This document shows, in pieces, positions 1 to 5,139 of a stretch of DNA of 5,139 bases. The stretch spans positions 1 to 5,139 of the forward strand of contig CAZNFK010000133.1 of assembly GCA_964572365.1 (NCBI GenBank). The letters are read 5' to 3'. Numbering within the stretch: the first letter of the stretch is position 1; each line of letters begins with the position of its first letter. The notes beneath the pieces were generated by a model. The model worked only from the letters and a program-made list of their open reading frames with translations. It was not told the DNA's origin and did not search any database. Made by a program: the position numbers and the translations under genes. The DNA is from Salinimicrobium sp964572365 (GTDB lineage: Bacteria > Bacteroidota > Bacteroidia > Flavobacteriales > Flavobacteriaceae).

Positions 1-161
1 TGAAAAAGGCTTTTTTTGAGTTCACTCCGGGAAAACAGCGGGAATATTGTGAATATATTTCGGAAGCAAAAAGAGAAGCGACAAAGTTGAGCCGACTTGA
101 GAAGATCACGCCCATGATCAAAGCAGGTCAGGGTCTTCATGATAAGTACAAGAACTGCTAA
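1..161 (+). CDS. YdeI/OmpD-associated (OmdA) family protein, C-terminal fragment
   Basis: This is the 3' end of a plus-strand gene whose start lies left of the window. Reading from base 3, 52 codons stay open to a TAA at 159-161. The peptide contains FFEFTPGKQREY, then EAKREATKLSRLEKI, then a terminal GLHDKYKNC. That order (a PGKQREY-like helix, an EAKR..T...R.EK helix, then a G.GL.DKY tail) is typical of the C-terminal OmdA domain found in YdeI-like and some DUF1801 proteins. The family has been linked loosely to bacteriocin protection and stress, but its biochemical role is not established. Because the N-terminal part is missing, I cannot tell whether this is a plain YdeI protein or a DUF1801-OmdA fusion. 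It converges on the yajC block and probably ends at the shared terminator 84 bases downstream. The family call is fairly secure; the function is unknown. Confidence 0.75.
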   Translation, partial: KKAFFEFTPGKQREYCEYISEAKREATKLSRLEKITPMIKAGQGLHDKYKNC

Positions 162-170
162 AAAAAGAAC

Positions 171-203
171 AACCCTTTCAGGGTTTTGAACCCTGAAAGG
201 GTT
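171..203. repeat. Nested palindromic repeat: two 15-base arms, each itself a small hairpin
   Basis: Arm 171-185 (AACCCTTTCAGGGTT) and arm 189-203 (AACCCTGAAAGGGTT) are exact reverse complements around a TTG loop, giving a perfect 15-bp stem. Each arm is also a hairpin alone: AACCCT, three bases, AGGGTT. AACCCT and AGGGTT therefore recur directly with an 18-base period. The element starts 10 bases after the stop codon of the plus-strand gene. On the plus strand it is not followed by a T-run. On the minus strand it is followed by GTTC and then seven Ts (complement of 160-166), so it could be a back-up terminator for the yajC transcript. A dispersed REP-like intergenic repeat is an equally good reading. 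The structure is certain; the role is not. Confidence 0.7.
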
Positions 204-245
204 CGTAACCAAGTTAAGGAGCGGCATCCAGCCAGAATAGAACAA

Positions 246-275
246 AAAAAAGGCCGGTGATCACCGGCCTTTTTT
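246..275. terminator. Bidirectional Rho-independent terminator
   Basis: The 30 bases form a perfect palindrome: six As, the G/C-rich arm GGCCGGTGA, its complement TCACCGGCC, and six Ts. As RNA it makes a G/C-rich stem with GATC at the tip, flanked by an A-tract and a U-tract that work in both directions. It lies 84 bases after the stop of the plus-strand YdeI-like gene and 16 bases after the stop of minus-strand yajC, which is the expected place for a shared terminator between convergent genes. Confidence 0.92.
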
Positions 276-291
276 ATAACTAAACTGTAAT

Positions 292-585
292 TTATTTTTT
301 CTCCTTTACAGGCTCGTTCAGCTTTTTGCTCATTTCCATAGATATGGAAGAACGGTCAAAAGTGATCTTTCCTGCTCCGGTTTCTATAATCACAGCATTT
401 TGTTTTTCACTGAAATCAATTATTTTCCCGTGCATTCCACTTTTGGTAACTATTCGATCTCCTTTCTTCAATTCAGAAGAGAACTGTTTTTCTTGTTTTG
501 CACGTTTCATTTGCGGGCGTATCATAAAAAAATACACCACTACAAACATTAAAATAATTGGGGCAAACTGGGTTAATTGATCCAT
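292..585 (-). CDS. yajC: Preprotein translocase subunit YajC
   Basis: YajC is a small single-pass inner-membrane protein that associates with SecDF and the SecYEG translocon. The 97-residue product has the family layout. A short N-terminus is followed by one membrane segment at about residues 8-22 (APIILMFVVVYFFMI). Next comes the hallmark RPQMKRAK stretch, with the R-P-Q motif at 23-25, and then the soluble domain with LKKGDRIVTKSGMHGKI at about 39-55. The C-terminus is lysine-rich. The length is normal for the family. The ATG at 585-583 is the natural start because the membrane segment follows at once. The gene begins 27 bases after the stop of the DUF1573 gene, so it is very probably co-transcribed, and it is the last gene before the terminator at 246-275. 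No Shine-Dalgarno sequence is evident, as is common in Bacteroidota. Confidence 0.95.
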   Translation of the reverse strand: MDQLTQFAPIILMFVVVYFFMIRPQMKRAKQEKQFSSELKKGDRIVTKSGMHGKIIDFSEKQNAVIIETGAGKITFDRSSISMEMSKKLNEPVKEKK

Positions 586-612
586 AGATAAGTTATTGCT
601 CTCGAATCCCGA

Positions 613-1068
613 TTAAGACTGTGAATCTTTAGGATTTACAAAAGCTTTGATTTTTAATTGTTCTTTACCGGCTTCGGTATTTGCAGTAATGTTCACGGTT
701 TTGGTAACCTGGTTCTGGCCGCTACCGTTGAACTTAACTACCATCTCCCCTTTTTCTCCCGGGGCGATTGGTTCTTTTGTCCAGGTAGGAACAGTACAAC
801 CGCAAGAACTTGTCGCGTTGGTAATAACTAAAGGAGCTTTACCGGTGTTAGTGAAGGTAAAAGTATGCTCTACATTAGTACCCTGCTCAATAGTTCCAAA
901 ATCGTGCTCTGTCTCGTCGAAAGTCATCGCAGGATATACAACTTCCTGCGCATCACGTGCTGCAGCTTCCTCTACATTCTCTGCTTTTACTTTGTTGGAG
1001 GCATCATCCTTGCACGAAGTAAAGACCATCGCCGCAACGACTGCTAAAAATAAGATTCCTTTTTTCAT
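613..1068 (-). CDS. DUF1573 domain lipoprotein
   Basis: The 151-residue product starts with a lipoprotein signal peptide: MKK, a hydrophobic stretch at residues 4-16, and a lipobox FTSC with the acylated cysteine at 19. Phe at position -3 is slightly unusual. The mature end reads C-K-D-D, which fits the K-(D/E)2 lipoprotein export signal described for Bacteroidota surface lipoproteins. A charged, Ala/Glu-rich linker (about 21-45) leads to one DUF1573 domain (about 46-143). This domain has the family marks FDFGTI-like (here EHDFGTIEQG, 54-63), FTFTNTGKAPLVI (70-82), the cysteine pair in SSCGCT (87-92) and APGEKGEM (102-109). The fold is expected to be immunoglobulin-like beta-sandwich. The molecular function is unknown. 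It sits between nusB (49-base gap) and yajC (27-base gap), probably in one transcript. The family call is secure; surface location is inferred. Confidence 0.92.
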   Translation of the reverse strand: MKKGILFLAVVAAMVFTSCKDDASNKVKAENVEEAAARDAQEVVYPAMTFDETEHDFGTIEQGTNVEHTFTFTNTGKAPLVITNATSSCGCTVPTWTKEPIAPGEKGEMVVKFNGSGQNQVTKTVNITANTEAGKEQLKIKAFVNPKDSQS

Positions 1069-1117
1069 GATTTACATTTAATGGTTAAAAGTGATAAAAT
1101 TATAAAAATATTCAGGA

Positions 1118-2056
1118 CTACATAAGACCCCTGCCTATTTTGTTGAGTTTGCCCTCCTCTTTATACTCTTTTGAGAGTTTATCAAGGATCCCGTTGATAA
1201 AAATACTACTTTTTGGAGTACTGTATTCCTTGGCAATTTCTAAATATTCGTTAATAGTCACCTTGACCGGAATAGAGGGGAACTTTAAAAATTCACAGAT
1301 CGCCATCTTAATTAGAATGGTATCCAGATCGGCAATACGCTCTTTATCCCAGTTAGGGGTCTTACCTTCCATCTCGGCAGCAAGACTTTCATCGTTCAAC
1401 AAGGTTTTTCTAAAAAGCTGAACCGCGTATTCCTTATCTTCTGAATTCTTGAAAAGACGGGTAAGGGCGTGTTCTTTTCCTGATTTCAATTTCTGAAGCA
1501 TCTTCACTATGGCTGTATTCACAAGCGGCAGGTCGTCTACCCAGGTGATCTTCTTGTCTTCGAGATAATCATACAGCTTTTCATTGGGAGCGATCACTTC
1601 TTTGAAGATCTTGATCACAAAATCTTTATCTTCCTGAAATGTTCCGGTTCTTGAAGCCATGTATTCCTTGTAGATCTCACTGTTCCTGATCTCATTCCAC
1701 AGGATACCCACATACTCATCATCGCTTTTCCAGTTTTTCAACTTTCGGGCTTCGAGGCCGTTCTGCAAACCTGTATTTTGATCTAATAGAGCGATCACTT
1801 CATTGTCTACAAATCGTTTATTGGGATCTTTGTCTTCTTCAGAAGGAAGGTGCTTGTGCTGAGACTTCTCCATATAATCGGCCGCATGATCCCGTATCTC
1901 CACGAACAGGCTCAGGAGCAAAAGATACAGATCGTACATCTCATCCATACTTTTCAGAAGGAACTTTTCTTCTGATCTCAAATCATCATTTTCACTTTGG
2001 GAGTAGGCGTACAACGACTGCATTACTTTAACCCGGATATGTCTTCTGGTCAACAT
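1118..2056 (-). CDS. nusB: Transcription antitermination protein NusB, long Bacteroidota form
   Basis: NusB binds boxA RNA with NusE (ribosomal protein S10) and supports antitermination, chiefly in rRNA operons. The product has 312 residues, against about 139 in E. coli. The N-terminal helix motif RRHIRVKVMQSLYAYSQSE (4-22) matches the start of classical NusB (RR.R..AVQALY). The C-terminal half carries the rest: LDTILIKMAICEF (244-256), VKVTINEYLEIAKEYS (264-279) and FINGILDKLSKE (286-297), close to E. coli VAINEAIELAKSF and FVNGVLDK. Roughly residues 24-205 form an extra, highly charged, probably helical stretch between these two parts. NusB of about 300 residues is usual in Bacteroidota, so this is a lineage trait and not a fusion artefact. 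The ATG at 2056-2054 fits because the conserved RR..R motif starts at residue 4. The gene lies 90 bases after the dehydrogenase stop and 49 before the DUF1573 gene. Confidence 0.95.
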   Translation of the reverse strand: MLTRRHIRVKVMQSLYAYSQSENDDLRSEEKFLLKSMDEMYDLYLLLLSLFVEIRDHAADYMEKSQHKHLPSEEDKDPNKRFVDNEVIALLDQNTGLQNGLEARKLKNWKSDDEYVGILWNEIRNSEIYKEYMASRTGTFQEDKDFVIKIFKEVIAPNEKLYDYLEDKKITWVDDLPLVNTAIVKMLQKLKSGKEHALTRLFKNSEDKEYAVQLFRKTLLNDESLAAEMEGKTPNWDKERIADLDTILIKMAICEFLKFPSIPVKVTINEYLEIAKEYSTPKSSIFINGILDKLSKEYKEEGKLNKIGRGLM

Positions 2057-2085
2057 AGCTGTAAAAGAACTTTTTTAAATTATAG

Positions 2086-2112
2086 GGGGCGAAAGGAAAA
2101 TCCTTTCGCCCC
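2086..2112 (-). other. Intercistronic stem-loop between leucine dehydrogenase and nusB
   Basis: GGGGCGAAAGGA (2086-2097) and TCCTTTCGCCCC (2101-2112) are perfect reverse complements with a three-base AAA loop, giving a 12-bp G/C-rich stem. Read on the minus strand it starts 34 bases after the dehydrogenase stop and ends 29 bases before the nusB start codon. The downstream minus-strand sequence is CTATAATTTAAAAAAG, which is A/U-rich but has no clean U-run. It is therefore a poor textbook terminator. It could be a leaky attenuator, an mRNA processing or stability element, or part of the nusB leader. The structure is clear; the role is inferred. Confidence 0.6.
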
Positions 2113-2113
2113 G

Positions 2114-2121
2114 CAAAAATA
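2114..2121 (-). promoter_or_regulatory. Candidate -7 promoter box for nusB-DUF1573-yajC
   Basis: The minus strand reads TATTTTTG, an exact match to the Bacteroidota -7 consensus TAnnTTTG. No TTG or TTTG element lies about 19-21 bases upstream, so only half of the promoter is seen. Transcription from it would start inside the neighbouring stem-loop, leaving a leader of about 50 bases. An 8-base match with five Ts in A/T-rich DNA can easily occur by chance. Confidence 0.25.
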
Positions 2122-2146
2122 CTATTAAATTGAAAAAGGCCTTGGC

Positions 2147-3244
2147 TTATCTCTGATTTTTTCTGTCAGCGATTCGTTGCTGCGCAACTTTCAAGGCTGC
2201 CTCGTGTGTAGAGATGTCATTTGCATCTGCACTGTTGAGGATCTCAAGAGTAGTATGGTAAATATTTTCAGTCTTTTGCATGATCTCTTTCTTGCCATAA
2301 CCTTCCAGCTCGGCGTACACATTGATGATCCCTCCGGCATTGATAAGGAAATCTGGCGCGTAGACTATGCCTTTTTCCCTTAGAATGATTCCGTGTTTGG
2401 TATCATCGGCCAGCTGATTGTTGGCGGCACCTGCGATGATGGACGCTTTAAATCGATCAATAGTAGTGTCATTGATGGTAGCTCCCAAAGCACATGGTGC
2501 ATAAATATCCACATTGGCACCGTAAACATCTACATCTTCAAAAATAACCGCGTTGTATTGTTTACTCACCTGCTGCAGGCGCTCTTCATTGATATCACTG
2601 ATCAAAACTTTAGCCCCTTCGTTAGTAAGGTGTTCTACAAGAGATTCCCCTACGTGACCAATTCCCTGCACCAATACAGATTTACCTTCAAGTTTATCTG
2701 AACCGTACTTGAACTTCGCGGCTGCTTTCATCCCCATATACACCCCATAAGCGGTGATAGGAGAAGGATTTCCGGCACCTCCTTTATCTTCAGAAATTCC
2801 CGTTACATAAGGAGTCACTTCACGAACAGTATCCATATCGGCAGTTTCCATTCCAACATCTTCCGCAGTGATATATTTTCCGCTTAAGGAGTGAACAAAT
2901 TCCCCGAACCTGCGCATTAGCTCAGGTGTCTTCTGAGTTTTGGCATCACCAATGATAACGGCCTTACCACCACCAAGGTTTAACCCGGTAACGGCGCTTT
3001 TAAAGGTCATACCACGGGAAAGTCTCAGCACATCATTAACGGCATCCCATTCACTGTTGTAGTTCCACATACGGGTACCACCCAAAGCAGGTCCCAAAAC
3101 TGTGTTGTGAATTCCAATAATTGCCTTTAAACCTGTATCTTTGTCGTTGCAAAAAACCACTTGTTCATGGTCATCAAAAGAAAGCTGCCCAAAGACCGGA
3201 GCGGCTTTTTTAAGTTCATTTGCCTTTAGAACATCCACTGTCAT
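2147..3244 (-). CDS. Leucine dehydrogenase (Glu/Leu/Phe/Val dehydrogenase family)
   Basis: The enzyme interconverts leucine, valine or isoleucine with their 2-keto acids, using NAD+ and releasing ammonia in the cytoplasm (Bacillus equivalents: LeuDH, bcd). The 365-residue product follows Bacillus LeuDH closely. The substrate domain has GLKAIIGIHNTVLGPALGGT (38-57), Lys82 in GMTFKSA and the catalytic Lys94 in GLNLGGGKAVIIGD. It also has Asp129 in YITAEDVG and the GNPSPITAYGVYMGMKAA block (158-175). The NAD domain has the dinucleotide motif QGIGHVGE (GxGxxG, 194-199), and Asp217 at the end of the next strand favours NAD+ over NADP+. Further marks are APCALGATIND (249-259), AGAANNQL (271-278) and APDFLINAGGIINVY (296-310). 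The N-terminus is about 14 residues longer than in Bacillus. The ATG at 3244-3242 is the only good start. It is probably the first gene of the minus-strand block. Supplying or recycling precursors of iso-branched fatty acids, abundant in this phylum, is a likely role. Exact substrate preference cannot be read from sequence. Confidence 0.93.
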   Translation of the reverse strand: MTVDVLKANELKKAAPVFGQLSFDDHEQVVFCNDKDTGLKAIIGIHNTVLGPALGGTRMWNYNSEWDAVNDVLRLSRGMTFKSAVTGLNLGGGKAVIIGDAKTQKTPELMRRFGEFVHSLSGKYITAEDVGMETADMDTVREVTPYVTGISEDKGGAGNPSPITAYGVYMGMKAAAKFKYGSDKLEGKSVLVQGIGHVGESLVEHLTNEGAKVLISDINEERLQQVSKQYNAVIFEDVDVYGANVDIYAPCALGATINDTTIDRFKASIIAGAANNQLADDTKHGIILREKGIVYAPDFLINAGGIINVYAELEGYGKKEIMQKTENIYHTTLEILNSADANDISTHEAALKVAQQRIADRKNQR

Positions 3245-3377
3245 AATTTTTAATTAAAAATGTTGGATTTTCGTGAATCGAAAAATTTATAGGGCAAAAA
3301 TAAGTAATATTTCAATTTATTCGATTTTTTTCCTTTGATAAATAAGGAATTGCGAAATTTTCGAGGTTTCAACCGCT
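3245..3377. promoter_or_regulatory. Divergent intergenic promoter region
   Basis: This 133-base A/T-rich spacer separates the divergent start codons of the dehydrogenase (minus) and the ABC exporter (plus), so it must hold promoters for both. A candidate minus-strand box is listed separately. On the plus strand I find no exact TAnnTTTG. A TTTG at 3334-3337 could be a -33 element, but the sequence 19-21 bases beyond it (around AAATTTTCG) fits the -7 box poorly. A small symmetric motif CGAAATTTTCG (3353-3363) lies 14 bases before the exporter ATG; it is short enough to be chance. No long stem-loop or riboswitch-like structure is apparent. Confidence 0.6.
3295..3302 (-). promoter_or_regulatory. 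Candidate -7 promoter box for the dehydrogenase block
   Basis: The minus strand reads TATTTTTG, matching TAnnTTTG and identical to the box before nusB. It sits 50 bases before the dehydrogenase start codon, giving a leader of roughly 45 bases, which is sensible. The expected -33 TTTG is not evident: the nearest upstream TTG is only 10 bases away, too close for the normal spacing. Position is its best support. Confidence 0.4.
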
Positions 3378-5135
3378 ATGAAAGAATTAAAGCATCTAAA
3401 TAAATACTTTGTCAAATATAAATGGCACCTCATCGTGGGGCTGTTCATCACTATTGCAGCCCGGGTTTTCGCGATCCTCACCCCCAGATTCATAGGCGAA
3501 TCCACCAATGCCATTGAAAAATACGTGAACGGGGAAATAGTTTCGGCTGCGGAAGTAAAGTCGGAGTTAATGACCAACATCCTGCTTATCCTGGGCGCCA
3601 CCTTACTGGCCGCTTTTTTTACCTTTTTGATGCGCCAGACCTTTATCGTGGTTTCCCGGCATATAGAATTTGATCTGAAAAATGAGGTATTCAGGAAGTA
3701 TGAAGATCTCTCCCTGAACTTTTACAAAAAGAACCGAACGGGAGACCTGATGAACCGAATAAGCGAGGACGTTTCCAAAGTAAGAATGTACCTGGGGCCG
3801 GCCATAATGTACAGTGTACAAACAGGGGTGCTTTTCATCGTGGTGATCCCATACATGTTCTCACAGGCGCCCGAACTTACCCTGTACACCATTGCCCCAC
3901 TGCCCATTCTCTCCTTTGCCATCTATAAACTGAGTGTCGCCATCAACAAACGCAGTACCATTGTACAACAATACCTTTCAAAACTAAACACATTTACCCA
4001 GGAAAGCTTCAGCGGGATCTCGGTCATCAAATCCTACGGACTCGAACCCCAGACCAACACTTCGTTCGTCGCGCTTTCCAACGAGAACAAGGAAAAGAAC
4101 ATCGACCTGGTGAAGGTCCAGGCCTTCTTTTTTCCCCTTATGGTTCTTTTGATTGGCGCCAGTAACATCCTGGTCATTTACATTGGCGGCCGAAAATTCA
4201 TTAACGGAGAGATCGACAACCTTGGGATCATTGTCGAATTCCTCTTGTATGTGAACATGCTTACCTGGCCGGTAGCTACGGTGGGCTGGGTAACTTCAAT
4301 CGTACAGCAAGCTGAAGCCTCCCAAAAAAGGATCAATGAATTCCTGAAGGAAATTCCGCAGATACTGAACCCTACCACAGTTCCCGAAAAAGTAGAAGGA
4401 ACGGTAGCCTTCAAAAATGTCACTTTCACCTATGAAGACACCAACATAACGGCGCTCAAAAATGTCTCTTTTGAGGTTGAAAAAGGACAAACCCTGGCGA
4501 TAATCGGAAAGACGGGTTCAGGGAAATCAACAATTCTTGAGCTTATTGGTCGGCTGTATGATGTAGCCGAGGGTGAGATAAGCATTGACGGCAAAGATAT
4601 CAGGAAAATGAACCTGAAAAACCTGAGAAATAGCATTGGTTACGTGCCGCAGGATGCCTTTTTATTCAGTGACTCCATCAGGAACAACATCAAATTCGGA
4701 AAGGCAGATGCTACCGAAAAAGAGATCATTGAAGCTGCGAAAAATGCAGCGGTACACAGAAATATTATAGGTTTCAGCAAAGGTTACGATACCGTACTCG
4801 GGGAAAGAGGGATCACCCTTTCCGGCGGACAAAAACAAAGAGTTTCCATTGCCAGGGCCATCATTCATGATCCCAAGATTTTGCTTTTTGACGACTCCCT
4901 TTCCGCAGTAGATACTGAAACTGAGGAAGAAATCCTTGGTAACCTGTTCAAAATTTCCCGAAACAAGACCACCATAATCGTGAGCCATCGCATTTCTTCT
5001 ATAAAAAATGCCGATAAGATCATAATTTTAGAAGGAGGAGAAATCGTACAACGAGGCACGCATCAGGAATTATTAAGTACAGATGGCTACTACAAAGAAC
5101 TTTACCTGAAACAACTAAGTGAAAAAGAAATGTAA
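3378..5135 (+). CDS. Half-size ABC exporter (MsbA/MdlA-like), membrane domain fused to ATPase
   Basis: The 585-residue product is a complete type I exporter half-transporter that pairs to move a substrate out across the inner membrane. The membrane domain (about 1-310) has likely helices near 17-36, 67-87, 141-161, 166-187, 248-270 and 281-305. It also has the family motif FYKKNRTGDLMNRISEDV (115-132). The ATPase domain (about 340-580) shows the A-loop Tyr352, Walker A GKTGSGKST (377-385), the Q-loop Gln425 in YVPQD, the signature LSGGQ (481-485), Walker B ILLFD (501-505), the D-loop SAVD (509-512) and the H-loop His537. The residue after Walker B, normally the catalytic Glu, is Asp506 (FDDSLSAVD). 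This is the pattern of MdlA, BmrC and TM287, the degenerate halves of heterodimeric exporters. The ATG at 3378 leaves a normal N-terminus. The substrate (lipid, drug or peptide) cannot be told. No partner half is inside the window; only four bases follow the TAA. Confidence 0.93.
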   Translation: MKELKHLNKYFVKYKWHLIVGLFITIAARVFAILTPRFIGESTNAIEKYVNGEIVSAAEVKSELMTNILLILGATLLAAFFTFLMRQTFIVVSRHIEFDLKNEVFRKYEDLSLNFYKKNRTGDLMNRISEDVSKVRMYLGPAIMYSVQTGVLFIVVIPYMFSQAPELTLYTIAPLPILSFAIYKLSVAINKRSTIVQQYLSKLNTFTQESFSGISVIKSYGLEPQTNTSFVALSNENKEKNIDLVKVQAFFFPLMVLLIGASNILVIYIGGRKFINGEIDNLGIIVEFLLYVNMLTWPVATVGWVTSIVQQAEASQKRINEFLKEIPQILNPTTVPEKVEGTVAFKNVTFTYEDTNITALKNVSFEVEKGQTLAIIGKTGSGKSTILELIGRLYDVAEGEISIDGKDIRKMNLKNLRNSIGYVPQDAFLFSDSIRNNIKFGKADATEKEIIEAAKNAAVHRNIIGFSKGYDTVLGERGITLSGGQKQRVSIARAIIHDPKILLFDDSLSAVDTETEEEILGNLFKISRNKTTIIVSHRISSIKNADKIIILEGGEIVQRGTHQELLSTDGYYKELYLKQLSEKEM

Positions 5136-5139
5136 AAAT

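Noticed and set aside
326..580. Open frame of 84 codons on the plus strand over yajC
   Set aside because: It is antisense to a clear yajC, with a cysteine- and isoleucine-rich product and no family resemblance; it is a shadow frame.
647..1081. Open frame of 144 codons on the plus strand over the DUF1573 gene
   Set aside because: The opposite strand encodes an unmistakable lipoprotein signal and DUF1573 domain; this frame has no recognisable motif.
1069..1117. A separate promoter between nusB and the DUF1573 gene
   Set aside because: The gap is A/T-rich and has a near match (TATTTTTA) to the -7 box, but no exact TAnnTTTG and no -33 element, so co-transcription is the simpler reading.
2131..2146. 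AAGGCCTT followed by five Ts on the minus strand just after the dehydrogenase stop, as a terminator
   Set aside because: The palindrome is only 8 bases and cannot form a stable stem with a loop, so it is not a credible terminator.
3353..3363. CGAAATTTTCG as an operator for the ABC exporter
   Set aside because: It has only 5-bp arms in A/T-rich DNA, with no second copy near by and no regulator gene in the window; it is mentioned in the spacer entry but not called as a site.
3317..3601. Minus-strand open frame of 94 codons crossing the exporter start
   Set aside because: It overlaps the conserved N-terminus of the ABC exporter antisense, looks like no known family, and has a low-complexity C-terminus made from the A/T-rich spacer.
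4662..4988. Minus-strand open frame of 108 codons over the ATPase domain
   Set aside because: It is antisense to Walker B, the signature motif and the H-loop region of a confidently assigned gene; its composition is that of a shadow frame.

Overview
The window looks like ordinary core chromosome of a Bacteroidota bacterium, most likely a member of the Flavobacteriaceae. The evidence is the roughly 310-residue form of NusB, a DUF1573 lipoprotein whose mature end reads C-K-D-D, a leucine-dehydrogenase-type enzyme, A/T-rich leaders without obvious Shine-Dalgarno sequences, and TAnnTTTG-like promoter boxes. I cannot name the genus from this sequence. I see no tRNA, rRNA, CRISPR array, insertion sequence or phage gene.

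Layout, left to right. Bases 1-161 are the 3' end of a plus-strand gene of the YdeI/OmdA type. It meets, tail to tail, a minus-strand block. The 130-base gap between them holds a nested palindromic repeat (171-203) and a perfect 30-base bidirectional terminator (246-275). The minus-strand block, in transcription order, is leucine dehydrogenase (3244-2147), nusB (2056-1118), a DUF1573 lipoprotein (1068-613) and yajC (585-292). Its gaps are 90, 49 and 27 bases, so it is probably one transcription unit with a possible internal promoter and an intercistronic hairpin before nusB. A 133-base A/T-rich divergent spacer (3245-3377) separates it from a plus-strand half-size ABC exporter (3378-5135), which ends four bases before the window edge.

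Functionally the block is mixed housekeeping. It covers branched-chain amino acid/keto-acid interconversion (probably feeding iso-branched fatty acids), rRNA transcription antitermination, an outer-membrane-anchored protein of unknown function, and a Sec translocon accessory subunit. The ABC exporter carries aspartate instead of glutamate at the catalytic carboxylate after Walker B, which is typical of the degenerate half of heterodimeric exporters; no partner gene lies inside the window.

I found no convincing undescribed system. The observations most worth a second look are the ABC catalytic-site substitution, the nested palindrome, the probable surface-export signal on the DUF1573 lipoprotein, and the intercistronic hairpin before nusB.
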